From: JAXLVB01 sp046329195
Lineage (GTDB): Bacteria; Bacteroidota; Bacteroidia; Cytophagales; Spirosomataceae
Assembly: GCA_046329195.1 (NCBI GenBank)
Contig: JAXLVB010000003.1
Coordinates: 310,001-374,000, forward strand
DNA length: 64,000 nt
Reading direction: 5' to 3'
Made by a program: the position numbers and the translations under genes. Below the pieces are notes generated by a model. The model ran no database searches. It saw only the letters and a program-made list of their open reading frames with translations, and was not told the DNA's origin. Every line of letters begins with the position of its first letter. The first letter of the stretch is position 1. Of the stretch, positions 1 through 7,864 are shown piece by piece.

Positions 1-2207
1 AGCCGAGTAAAAGGTGGGTAATGAAACTCTTCTCGCTCTTTGATTTCGTCCAAAAACAGTTCGTCATAGCTGTTTCGTAGTACTTTTTGCAAGATGGGCT
101 GTGCAGGATTAGAGGTTTGAATCAGTACCTTCCCCACCCGATTGCGTCGGCCTGCTCGCCCACTTACTTGTGTAAGCAACTGAAACGACCGCTCCGCCGA
201 CCTGAAGTCAGGAAAATGAATCATGCGGTCCACGTCGAAAATGCCGACCAAGCTCACATTGTCAAAATCAAGCCCTTTTGAGACCATCTGTGTGCCGACT
301 AAGATGTCAGTTTCGCCTTGCTCAAATTCGCTGATGATGGTCTGAAAAGCTGTTTTGGAACGAGTGGTATCTAAGTCCATACGTTGCACACGGGCTTGTG
401 GAAACAAGAGTTTTAGCTCGTCTTCAATCTTTTCGGTGCCATAGCCAACGCTTCGGAGTTTTGTGCCGCCGCACGCAGGGCAATGACGAGTAATGGACTC
501 TTTGTGGCCACAATAATGACAGCGCAATTCGGCATCGCCGTAGTGATAGGTTAGGCTCACATCGCAAGAGTCACACTTAGCAATCCAGGTACAGTCTTCA
601 CACTGCAAATACGGCGAATATCCTCGGCGGTTTTGAAAAAGAATGGTCTGTTCTTTTCGTTCTAAGTTTTCATGGATTTGCCCCAACATCACCGACGAGA
701 AATCGCCCCTCATGCGCTTTTGTTTACGTTCTGTCTTGATATCAATCAGTTCAATATCAGGCAATTGAGCATCACCGAAACGTTTGGTGAGTTTCACTAA
801 TCCATAGCGACCTTGGGTGGCATGATAATAACTCTCTATGGAAGGCGTGGCCGAGCCTAACAAGACTTTGGCTCGTTGCTTTTGGGCAATGACCAAGGCC
901 ACATCACGGGCATGATAGCGAGGTGCAGGGTCAAACTGTTTGTAGGACGTTTCGTGCTCTTCGTCCACAATGATAAGTCCGAGGTTATCAAAGGGCAAGA
1001 AAATAGCAGACCGTACCCCTACCACAAACTGGAATTTACCCGACTGAATCCCTTTCCAGACCTCGACTCGCTCGTTGTCCGAAAACTTGGAGTGATAAAT
1101 ACCTACTTTGTCGCCGAAAGTCTTTTTGAGGCGCACCAAAATTTGCGTAGTCAAGGCAATTTCTGGAAGTAAATACAATACCTGAGAACCACTTTCGAGG
1201 GCATGACGAATCAGGTGAATATAGACCTCGGTTTTGCCGCTTCCGGTAATGCCATGCAAAAGGGTAATATCTTTTTGACCAAACGATTCTAAAATCTCTC
1301 TGTAGGCTTGCTGTTGGGCATCTGTCAAGACTGGCAAGGCATCTGGATTGGGGCTTTCGAGGTCGGCAAACCGACTCACCACTACGTCATACACCTCAAA
1401 AACGCCCTTTTTTATCAAGGTATTCAGAGCACTGTCCGAAAGTTCTGATTTAGATATCTTGGTCTTATCTAAGCCGTTCCGATTGGTGCTGGGTGCTCTC
1501 AATACGGGTACGTCTCGGAGGTAAGCCAGCACAATATCCTGTTGTTTTGGTTGTTTTTCTAATTCGCCAAGGAGGGGTTTTAGGTGCTCTGGGTCTTCAA
1601 AAAACGGCGTGAGACGAATCTTACGGAGTACTTTTGGCTTGTATTTGTCTTTGACCTCTTCGTAGATAATCACCGCTCGCTTACTAATTAGCGACTTAAT
1701 GAGGTGATACACATTCTTGACGTCGGCCAAGCGAGCGAGTTCGTCGTAAGTAACGGACTGTTGTTTTTGAAGCTCTTCTACAATGCTTTTTTCCTTGTCG
1801 GTCAGCAGGTCTGTGTATTCAAAGTCAGGATTAAACTGTACTCTCGACTGGCTCGAAATCTTGAGCCCCGACGGAAGTCCTATGTTCATGACTTCGCCTA
1901 CACAACACATGTAGTACTCGGCCATCCATTCAAACAACTCCAATTGATAGCGGGTAACGATAGGGCTGTCGTCGAGTGATTCTAAGATGTACTTGGCTTG
2001 ATATTTGGCAGGTGGTGAGTGGTGCAGGCGAGCCACAAGGGCCGTCAATACCTTGGTTTTGCCGAATTGTACAATGACCCGAGAACCAACCTGAAGTACG
2101 CCAGTAAGCTCACGAGGAACTCGGTATGTAAAGTACTTAGGCACCGGCACGGGCAAAATCACGTCGGCAAACTGGGTCTGTTCTTCGTGGGGGTCGTAGG
2201 CTTGCAT
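1..2207 (-). CDS. priA: Primosomal protein N' (PriA helicase), C-terminus cut by window edge
   Basis: PriA is the 3'-to-5' DNA helicase that reloads the replisome at collapsed forks. The frame read leftward from the ATG at 2207 stays open to the window edge (about 735 residues). It shows an N-terminal DNA-binding region, Walker A (GSGKT) near residue 320, a DEEH Walker B box near 411, and a zinc-binding block of CxxC pairs (CEDC, CDSC, CHYC, CPAC) at about residues 534-580. A QVSGRAGR motif VI lies near 680. This order, with cysteines inserted in the second helicase lobe, is diagnostic for PriA. About 80-100 residues should lie beyond the edge. The small gene at 2346 lies just upstream on the same strand. 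No Shine-Dalgarno sequence is visible, as is normal in Bacteroidota. Confidence 0.96.
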   Translation of the reverse strand, partial: MQAYDPHEEQTQFADVILPVPVPKYFTYRVPRELTGVLQVGSRVIVQFGKTKVLTALVARLHHSPPAKYQAKYILESLDDSPIVTRYQLELFEWMAEYYMCCVGEVMNIGLPSGLKISSQSRVQFNPDFEYTDLLTDKEKSIVEELQKQQSVTYDELARLADVKNVYHLIKSLISKRAVIIYEEVKDKYKPKVLRKIRLTPFFEDPEHLKPLLGELEKQPKQQDIVLAYLRDVPVLRAPSTNRNGLDKTKISKSELSDSALNTLIKKGVFEVYDVVVSRFADLESPNPDALPVLTDAQQQAYREILESFGQKDITLLHGITGSGKTEVYIHLIRHALESGSQVLYLLPEIALTTQILVRLKKTFGDKVGIYHSKFSDNERVEVWKGIQSGKFQFVVGVRSAIFLPFDNLGLIIVDEEHETSYKQFDPAPRYHARDVALVIAQKQRAKVLLGSATPSIESYYHATQGRYGLVKLTKRFGDAQLPDIELIDIKTERKQKRMRGDFSSVMLGQIHENLERKEQTILFQNRRGYSPYLQCEDCTWIAKCDSCDVSLTYHYGDAELRCHYCGHKESITRHCPACGGTKLRSVGYGTEKIEDELKLLFPQARVQRMDLDTTRSKTAFQTIISEFEQGETDILVGTQMVSKGLDFDNVSLVGIFDVDRMIHFPDFRSAERSFQLLTQVSGRAGRRNRVGKVLIQTSNPAQPILQKVLRNSYDELFLDEIKEREEFHYPPFTR

Positions 2208-2345
2208 AGGGGCAAGATAGGAACTATTTTTCGATGAACGCATTGGTGAGGGCATAAAATCCTACTACCGCATAGCCTTCATGCGTTAAACGCATATCTC
2301 GTCCAACAAATTCCTTGTAGGAGAATCTAACGGAAGGAAGTTCTC

Positions 2346-2693
2346 TTAATTCATGCTTTGCCGAAGGGCTTTGCGGGCGAGCCGGCGATGAATTCGCTCC
2401 GGGTCTGACCAGCGAATGGCCTCTATCCAAGTTCTGTATTCGGTGCGGAGTTGACGGGCTTTTTGGATTGTAATCCCTTGCTCTATCCTATACTGATGCA
2501 GCTCTTCGCTCGGAATCCAAGCCTTTTGGCGGTACGGTTGGCAGTCGAAGCGTTGCATTTGGTTTTCGCAAACAAAGGCATCAAACCCTCTACGGGCTTG
2601 GCCGTGTACTTCTAACATCGCCATACACCATGCGGCATATCGCTGGCCTATTTGCTCTTGGCTTAACCATTCGTTTTCTGGCTCAAAAAACAT
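2346..2693 (-). CDS. Hypothetical protein, 115 aa
   Basis: I do not recognise this protein. It is 115 residues, rich in Trp, Arg, Glu and Gln, with no signal peptide or membrane segment, so it is probably cytosolic. The C-terminal half is strongly basic and probably helical. It lies 138 bp upstream of priA on the same strand and could be cotranscribed with it. An overlapping shorter reading frame on the same strand (2224-2430) is less likely because its composition is poor and it has no room for its own start signals. The Trp/Arg-rich make-up with regularly spaced charged residues looks like a real protein. No function is assigned. Confidence 0.6.
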   Translation of the reverse strand: MFFEPENEWLSQEQIGQRYAAWCMAMLEVHGQARRGFDAFVCENQMQRFDCQPYRQKAWIPSEELHQYRIEQGITIQKARQLRTEYRTWIEAIRWSDPERIHRRLARKALRQSMN

Positions 2694-3022
2694 ATAAGGA
2701 GGTGTGAGTATTTCTCAAATCACAAAACCAAACGCAGTACAACCTACCCGCTGGGGTAAACTGCACTGAGTTTGATTGTCTGAAATGAAAAACTGTTTTT
2801 GGGTAATTGGGGTACTTGTATGCTTATGACGAGCTGTTATTAATAAGGTCACAACATGTTGATGAAAATATATTTTTTATCCAACAAAAAAGCCTTACCA
2901 CAAAGTGATAAGGCTTTCTACTCTCCAACGTTCCACTACTTTATGAAAAACTCTAATTTAAGAAAGAACCGAGACGTTAGGCAAGAGAAAACTTACGTTA
3001 CTCTTGATCAAGCGTTCTTTGA
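2694..3022. other. Intergenic region, 329 bp
   Basis: This stretch separates two leftward genes. It holds the terminator hairpin at 2885-2917 and, to its left, the presumed promoter region of the small gene at 2346-2693. I saw no gene, tRNA or further repeat in it. Confidence 0.6.
2885..2917 (-). terminator. Rho-independent terminator of the outer-membrane barrel gene
   Basis: The perfect 9-bp stem AAAGCCTTA (2889-2897) / TAAGGCTTT (2909-2917) has an 11-nt loop and is followed on the minus strand by a run of six T. It ends the transcript of the gene at 3023-5632. Confidence 0.85.
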
Positions 3023-5632
3023 TTAACGACCACCGCCACGGCGTCCACCGCCCATTCCACCACCTTGCTGGCCACCCTGTTGGTTTTGCCCGCCATTGTC
3101 TTCTTCTTTCTTCTGGTCGTCGTTATTTACCGACTTCTTCTTCTTACCAAACAAACTGAAGTTTTCGTCGAAGCTCATTTTACCGATGCGGTAATTGAAA
3201 CTAATTCTAAACCCTCGGTTGTACATGTAGTTTACACTATTCTGGATAAACGTAGAAGTCACAAATTCATTTTTCATCTTGAAGGCTTCAGCAAGGAAGT
3301 TCTCGGCACCAAAGCCGATACTTCCACGCTTGTTTTTGAAGTCCTTCTTAATACCCATGCTATACATTCCAAAGCCGCCTTGCGAACCTTGCAATTGGAT
3401 TTGCTTCGAGCGTAAAAATCCAAATCCTTGAATACCCCAACCATTACCCAAATTCATATTGGTAAAGAATCGGTAATTAATCACCCAACCGGAGTTACTT
3501 GTGTTGAGGCTGGCGGTTGGGCTATTGTTAGTTAAGAATAAGTGAGTGATGTCGGCACCACCACCTACTGACCACTTGGAGGTAATGTTAATGTTTCCAA
3601 AAACGTTCAATCCGTAGGCTTCTTCTTTACCAATGTTAGCATACGTAGTAGTGATTACACCCTTGTCGTCGGTAGTACGGACACTCGTGATGGAGTTGTC
3701 GGTACGACGACCAAACACCGATAGATTCAGATACGTTTTCTTGAAGAAGGTGCTCAGCGCCATTTCGACGTTATCGGTCAACTCAGGATTCAAGTAAGGG
3801 TTACCATACGAGATGTTCTGAGGGTTAGCAGCGTTAACGTTCGGGTTCAAGAACTGTACCGATGGGCGTTGCAAACGGCGGTTGTAAGCCCATTTGATGG
3901 TACGACCTCCTTTCAAATTTTTAGAAATATTAATACTAGGCACTAAGTTACCGTAGTTGGGTAGGGTAATCTTCTTGTCTCCTCCAAAATTAGCATCAAT
4001 AAACGTATATTCATAACGAGTACCTACTTTAAAGGTCCATTTGTTACTAGTTTGTTGGGTAAATGATACATAACCCGACGATACGTTTTGGCTGTAATTC
4101 AGTGTATTGCCAGGCTGGGCTGGGTTGGGCAAAAACTCGCCTGTAGCTCCTTGAGCCACCAGATAGCTGTAATCGCTGGCTACTTGGCGGAAGATTCCTT
4201 TTCCACCGAATTCGAGCATCTGTGTTTTCAACAAAGGCGTTTGATAGTCAGCCTGAACGGTGATTTCTTGATTGTAGCTTTCGTTATCGTTTTTCTGACG
4301 ACCCGTAATAGCATCACTAGCGCCAAACAAATCGGCTACGTAGTTGTTGGTGCGGTTATTACGGCTATACTGAGTGGAGAAGCTCAACTCTTGGTCGGGC
4401 TTAGCCATTTTCCGAGTATAGTCAATATTAAAGTCGTAGGTATTTGAATAATCCTTGGTATCTACCGCACGGCGGGCTGACGGAGTAGAGGTACCGTTTT
4501 GGATAATCTGCGTGATGAGGTCCTGGGTGTTACGGTTGTTACGACCGCCGTAGCGGAAGGTAGCCGAAAGCGAGTTGTTGGCATCAATATCGTAATCCCA
4601 ACTGAGACGATAGTTACCAAAGAACCCCTTGTTTTGTGAATTGGCTGTTTGTACTGTAGTTAAGTTATTGAGAAGGTTCACTTGTGTGTTCTCAAAACAA
4701 CCTGGTGTATTGTAAATTAAGCGGCCAAAACCACCCAACGAAAAGCCCATTTTGCCTTGACGCAAGTTTCCGTTTAAGCCCATGTTTGCGCCACGGTTAC
4801 CCACGCTCAAGTCGGTAGTCATGGTTAAGCCTTGCAGGGTGTTTTTCTTAGTGATGATATTAATGATGCCCGCAGAGCCTTCGGCATCGTATTTGGCCGA
4901 TGGCGAAGTGATTACTTCTACCGACTTAATCATATCGGAGGGTAGTTGCTTCAAGGCATCAGCTACGCTACTGGCTACAATGGTAGAAGGTTTGTTGTTG
5001 ATAAGTACCCGAACGTTTTGGCTACCACGAAGCGATACGTTACCGTCAAGATCCACCGAGAGCATCGGTACTTTACGAAGCACGTCGGTAGCATCACCTC
5101 CTTTGTTAGTAATGTCTTTTTCGGCGTTATAGACTGTTCTATCTACTTTGTCTTCGATGATAGCTGCTTGACCTACTACGTTGACTTCTTTCAACATCTT
5201 AACGTCGGGTTGCATCCATACGTTACCTAAGTTAAGGTCTGTCCCTTTTTTCTCAACCTTGATGTTATCAATGGTCTTGGAGCGCATGCCCAAAAAATTG
5301 ATGCGTAGTTCATATTCGCCAGCAGCAATACCTTTGAGTTGGAACTTGCCCTTCTCGTCGGCCATAGCGCCATCTACGATTTTGTTGGTCTTTTTGCTCC
5401 ACAAGGCTACATTGGCAAACTCTACTGGTTTGCTAGTAGTCGAATCCATCAATAGTCCGCTAATCTTGCCACTACCACGAGGCTCTTCGTCTTGGGGTTG
5501 CTGGGGCATTTGGTTCATCCGATCGCCTCCATTGCGGCTTCCTCCGAATCCACCAGGCCCTCCCATTGGAAACTGAGCCCAAGCAACCGTTGAAGTGCAA
5601 ATAACTAAAAGTGTGTAAAAAATCTTATTCAT
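3023..5632 (-). CDS. Outer-membrane beta-barrel protein with carboxypeptidase-like regulatory domain (OMP_b-brl_3 type)
   Basis: This is a TonB-receptor-like outer-membrane protein of 869 residues. A signal peptide ends at about AWAQ (residue 20). A Gly/Pro/Gln-rich linker covers 21-52, a carboxypeptidase D-type regulatory beta-sandwich about 55-135, and a plug domain about 155-265 with the typical segments LRKVPMLSVDLDGNVSLRGS and SAKYDAEGSAGIINI. The rest is a barrel with many YxxN/NPxLxPE-type turns. After the last strand the protein does not end in the usual aromatic residue. It carries a tail of about 45 residues rich in Lys, then Gln, Gly and Arg (GGGMGGGRRGGGR). Its substrate is unknown. 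It is transcribed alone, with a terminator at 2885-2917. The ATG at 5632 fits the signal peptide. Confidence 0.9.
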   Translation of the reverse strand: MNKIFYTLLVICTSTVAWAQFPMGGPGGFGGSRNGGDRMNQMPQQPQDEEPRGSGKISGLLMDSTTSKPVEFANVALWSKKTNKIVDGAMADEKGKFQLKGIAAGEYELRINFLGMRSKTIDNIKVEKKGTDLNLGNVWMQPDVKMLKEVNVVGQAAIIEDKVDRTVYNAEKDITNKGGDATDVLRKVPMLSVDLDGNVSLRGSQNVRVLINNKPSTIVASSVADALKQLPSDMIKSVEVITSPSAKYDAEGSAGIINIITKKNTLQGLTMTTDLSVGNRGANMGLNGNLRQGKMGFSLGGFGRLIYNTPGCFENTQVNLLNNLTTVQTANSQNKGFFGNYRLSWDYDIDANNSLSATFRYGGRNNRNTQDLITQIIQNGTSTPSARRAVDTKDYSNTYDFNIDYTRKMAKPDQELSFSTQYSRNNRTNNYVADLFGASDAITGRQKNDNESYNQEITVQADYQTPLLKTQMLEFGGKGIFRQVASDYSYLVAQGATGEFLPNPAQPGNTLNYSQNVSSGYVSFTQQTSNKWTFKVGTRYEYTFIDANFGGDKKITLPNYGNLVPSINISKNLKGGRTIKWAYNRRLQRPSVQFLNPNVNAANPQNISYGNPYLNPELTDNVEMALSTFFKKTYLNLSVFGRRTDNSITSVRTTDDKGVITTTYANIGKEEAYGLNVFGNINITSKWSVGGGADITHLFLTNNSPTASLNTSNSGWVINYRFFTNMNLGNGWGIQGFGFLRSKQIQLQGSQGGFGMYSMGIKKDFKNKRGSIGFGAENFLAEAFKMKNEFVTSTFIQNSVNYMYNRGFRISFNYRIGKMSFDENFSLFGKKKKSVNNDDQKKEEDNGGQNQQGGQQGGGMGGGRRGGGR

Positions 5633-5977
5633 TTTATTGAGTTGTGTAATTGCCTGCTGAGCAGCGGTAGCGCTGTAAAAAACACTTCAAATTTCGTTTA
5701 AAAGACACACTTTTGACGCTTTTTGTTGCACTAAGATTAGCTTTTGAGGTAGTTTTTCGACCAAGAACAAGATTTTGGCTACGAAGTTATTGTTTTTGCA
5801 TTTTTTTAATGTAGGGTATTTTAATCAAAAGAATTGTTCGTGTTTATATGAACAAAATTACATTTTTGAGGATGACTATTTTATTGATTATTAGTTGTTT
5901 ATGGGTTTGAATATTGGAGAAGATTTTTTCGTTGAAATTTCATCTTTTTAATAGTAGGCGTAATAAATTATGACCGT

Positions 5978-6055
5978 AGGTCTGACTTGCAAACGATGTA
6001 ACTCGGCTATACATGCGTGTCAATCCACAGTAGCGGATTGTATTCTGCCAGACCT
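5978..6055. repeat. 78-nt nested inverted repeats, possible structured RNA or DNA element
   Basis: An outer 7-bp pair AGGTCTG (5978-5984) / CAGACCT (6049-6055) encloses two smaller hairpins. One is CAATCC/GGATTG (6021-6026 with 6035-6040); the other is an ATGTA/TACAT-type stem around 5996-6014. The length and 7-bp closing stem resemble a tRNA outline, but there is no TTCRANY T-loop or CCA on either strand. I do not recognise the family. Confidence 0.35.
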
Positions 6056-6117
6056 TATTTAAAAGTAATTTTACTTTAATCGAAAGCCATAAGTAAATAG
6101 TTTGGCACTACAACAAA

Positions 6118-6152
6118 ACAAAGGCGTAGGGATGTACAACCTACGCCTTTGT
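6118..6152 (-). terminator. Terminator of the sugar porter gene
   Basis: The perfect 13-bp stem ACAAAGGCGTAGG (6118-6130) / CCTACGCCTTTGT (6140-6152) has a 9-nt loop. It is followed on the minus strand by TTTTGTTG. It lies just past the stop of the leftward gene at 6194. Confidence 0.85.
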
Positions 6153-6193
6153 CTTTATAGATAAACGACCAATAAGAAAACATATCTACGGCA

Positions 6194-7540
6194 TCATTTC
6201 CACAACTTTTCAATTTGTTCTAAGGTCAACCCTTTGGTTTCGGGAACAAGCTTTTTGGCGAAAATCAAGCCCAATAGCACAACACTCATGTAGATAAAGA
6301 AAATACCGCCATTGTCGCCAAGGCCTGTTGCAGCCAAGCGAGGGAACGAAAAGGCTACCCAAAAGTCAAAAAACCAGTGATTGAAACTACCCATACTGGT
6401 AGCAAAGCCCCTGATTTTGAGTGGATAAATCTCCGAAATCAACAACCAGCCCAGTGGTCCTAAACTGATGGCAAAGAAAATAATGTAGGTGTAAGTACCC
6501 CCAACCAGCATGATTTTCTGTAGGTCTGGGCTCAGGGAGTCTTTCATCAAAAATGCCAAGCCTACGGTTGCCAAGCACACGGCTGTACCTATCAAACCCG
6601 TATAAAGTACAGGTTTACGCCCCCATTTATCCAAAAAAGGCATGGCTATAATAGTGGCCAGCGAATTAACTACCCCCACACCTACGGTAGCAAGTGTAGC
6701 AGTTGATGTATCAAAAAGTTTTTTGAAAATATCGGTAGAGTAATAAATGATGGCGTTGATGCCCGAAAACTGTTGGATACAAAAAATACCTATTCCGATT
6801 AGCAAAGGGATACGGAATCGGGCAGAAAAAAATAAACCCCAATTGCCCTGCCCAGATTTCTCAGACTGCATGAGCTGCTGGGTTTCAGCAAATTCGACTT
6901 GGGCTTGCTCGGGGGTGCGAAGCAGCTCTAATACCTTGATAGCTTCGGGGCCTCTACCTTTGGCAATGAGCCAACGGGGGCTTTCGGGTACAAATAACAT
7001 ACCGATAAACAAAATAGCTGCTGGTATAAACCCTGCCCAAAACATAGAACGCCACCCATCGGGGTCACTTTCAAAAAAATAACCAACTACATAAGACAAA
7101 AGAATACCCAACGTAATGGCTAACTGAAAGAATGTAACCAAGGTACCTCGGCTTTCTTTAGGTGCTAATTCGGCAATGTAAAGGGGTACAGTGGAGGCAA
7201 CAATACCGATGGCTAAGCCCAACAGTAAGCGCCCACCAATAAGAACCGTTACGGTTGGGGCAACTGCTACGATAATTGACCCCAATACAAAAACCAATGA
7301 GGCAATAATGTTGATTTTCTTACGCCCGAGTCTGTCGGTGAGTGGGCCACTTACAAAAGGCCCAACCATGCCACCAGCAAGCACGGCGCTCACTACCCAG
7401 CTTTCGAGGTCGGGCGTGATGTTAAAAGCTGGACGTAACGTAGGTAAAGCTACATTGATGATGCCGGTGTCGAAACCAAAGAGTAAGCCACCCGTAGCGG
7501 CAATGGCGGCAATCAAATAAAGTAGTAGTGTTTTGGACAT
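6194..7540 (-). CDS. MFS sugar porter family transporter
   Basis: This inner-membrane sugar/H+ symporter-type protein has 448 residues from the ATG at 7540. An in-frame ATG at 7576 would add a hydrophilic 12-residue leader that does not fit the family. Family motifs are clear: GGLLFGFDTG in the first membrane segment, DRLGRKK (about 69-75) in the loop after segment 2, PESPRW (185-190) after segment 6, QQFSGINAIIYYS in segment 7, and PETKG (about 433) after segment 12. These are the signatures of the XylE/GLUT-type sugar porters. The sugar cannot be told from sequence alone. It is divergent from the TonB receptor at 7865 and ends in its own terminator. Confidence 0.93.
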   Translation of the reverse strand: MSKTLLLYLIAAIAATGGLLFGFDTGIINVALPTLRPAFNITPDLESWVVSAVLAGGMVGPFVSGPLTDRLGRKKINIIASLVFVLGSIIVAVAPTVTVLIGGRLLLGLAIGIVASTVPLYIAELAPKESRGTLVTFFQLAITLGILLSYVVGYFFESDPDGWRSMFWAGFIPAAILFIGMLFVPESPRWLIAKGRGPEAIKVLELLRTPEQAQVEFAETQQLMQSEKSGQGNWGLFFSARFRIPLLIGIGIFCIQQFSGINAIIYYSTDIFKKLFDTSTATLATVGVGVVNSLATIIAMPFLDKWGRKPVLYTGLIGTAVCLATVGLAFLMKDSLSPDLQKIMLVGGTYTYIIFFAISLGPLGWLLISEIYPLKIRGFATSMGSFNHWFFDFWVAFSFPRLAATGLGDNGGIFFIYMSVVLLGLIFAKKLVPETKGLTLEQIEKLWK

Positions 7541-7864
7541 CGTGGTGAGGTGAGTATGGGTTAAGTTTCGCCTCAAATGTGAATCTTTTTTTTGGCTCTT
7601 ACAAACAAAGACACTAAAAACGATTCGATATAGAATCTAGGTTGTTTAAGTGTCAAAAAGACGCTTTTTTCTTGAAGCTTTCTTAGAAAGTAAATCCTGA
7701 TGGATGTGATGTGAAAACTACTGAAACGATAGTTTAACGATACTAACAAAAAAGATAAATTTTCTAATAAAATTATTTTTTATTTCTTAATTTTATGAAT
7801 ATTGCGAATAATATTCTTCAAACTTTCACTAACACCAAATTTCGTAAATCAAATTCAACATCTT
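7541..7864. promoter_or_regulatory. Divergent intergenic region between sugar porter and TonB receptor genes
   Basis: This 324-bp gap must hold the promoters of both divergent genes. It is AT-rich, especially at 7740-7830. I found no full-consensus TTTG-N19-TAnnTTTG promoter; a TGTCTTTG box on the minus strand near 7606 is one base off the -7 consensus. No gene is supported here. Confidence 0.4.

Larger units (their letters stand above)
5633..6193. other. Intergenic region, 561 bp, AT-rich with a structured element
   Basis: This long gap lies upstream of the leftward barrel gene and downstream of the leftward sugar porter. Most of 5700-5950 is very AT-rich and should contain the barrel-gene promoter. 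A TAATTTTG -7-like box exists on the minus strand at 5853-5860, but no good -33 partner was found. The right part holds the structured element at 5978-6055 and the terminator at 6118-6152. No coding region is visible. Confidence 0.55.

Noticed and set aside
2224..2430. Leftward 68-aa frame overlapping the 115-aa gene
   Set aside because: It overlaps a better frame on the same strand and has no start context or recognisable protein character.
5978..6055. tRNA gene
   Set aside because: Length and a 7-bp outer stem fit, but no T-loop sequence, D-arm or proper anticodon arm can be drawn on either strand.
5960..6060. Cobalamin riboswitch upstream of a receptor-like gene (minus strand)
   Set aside because: The AAGTCAGACCTAC end lacks three bases of the B12 box, the segment is about half the needed length, and it lies about 330 nt from the start codon.
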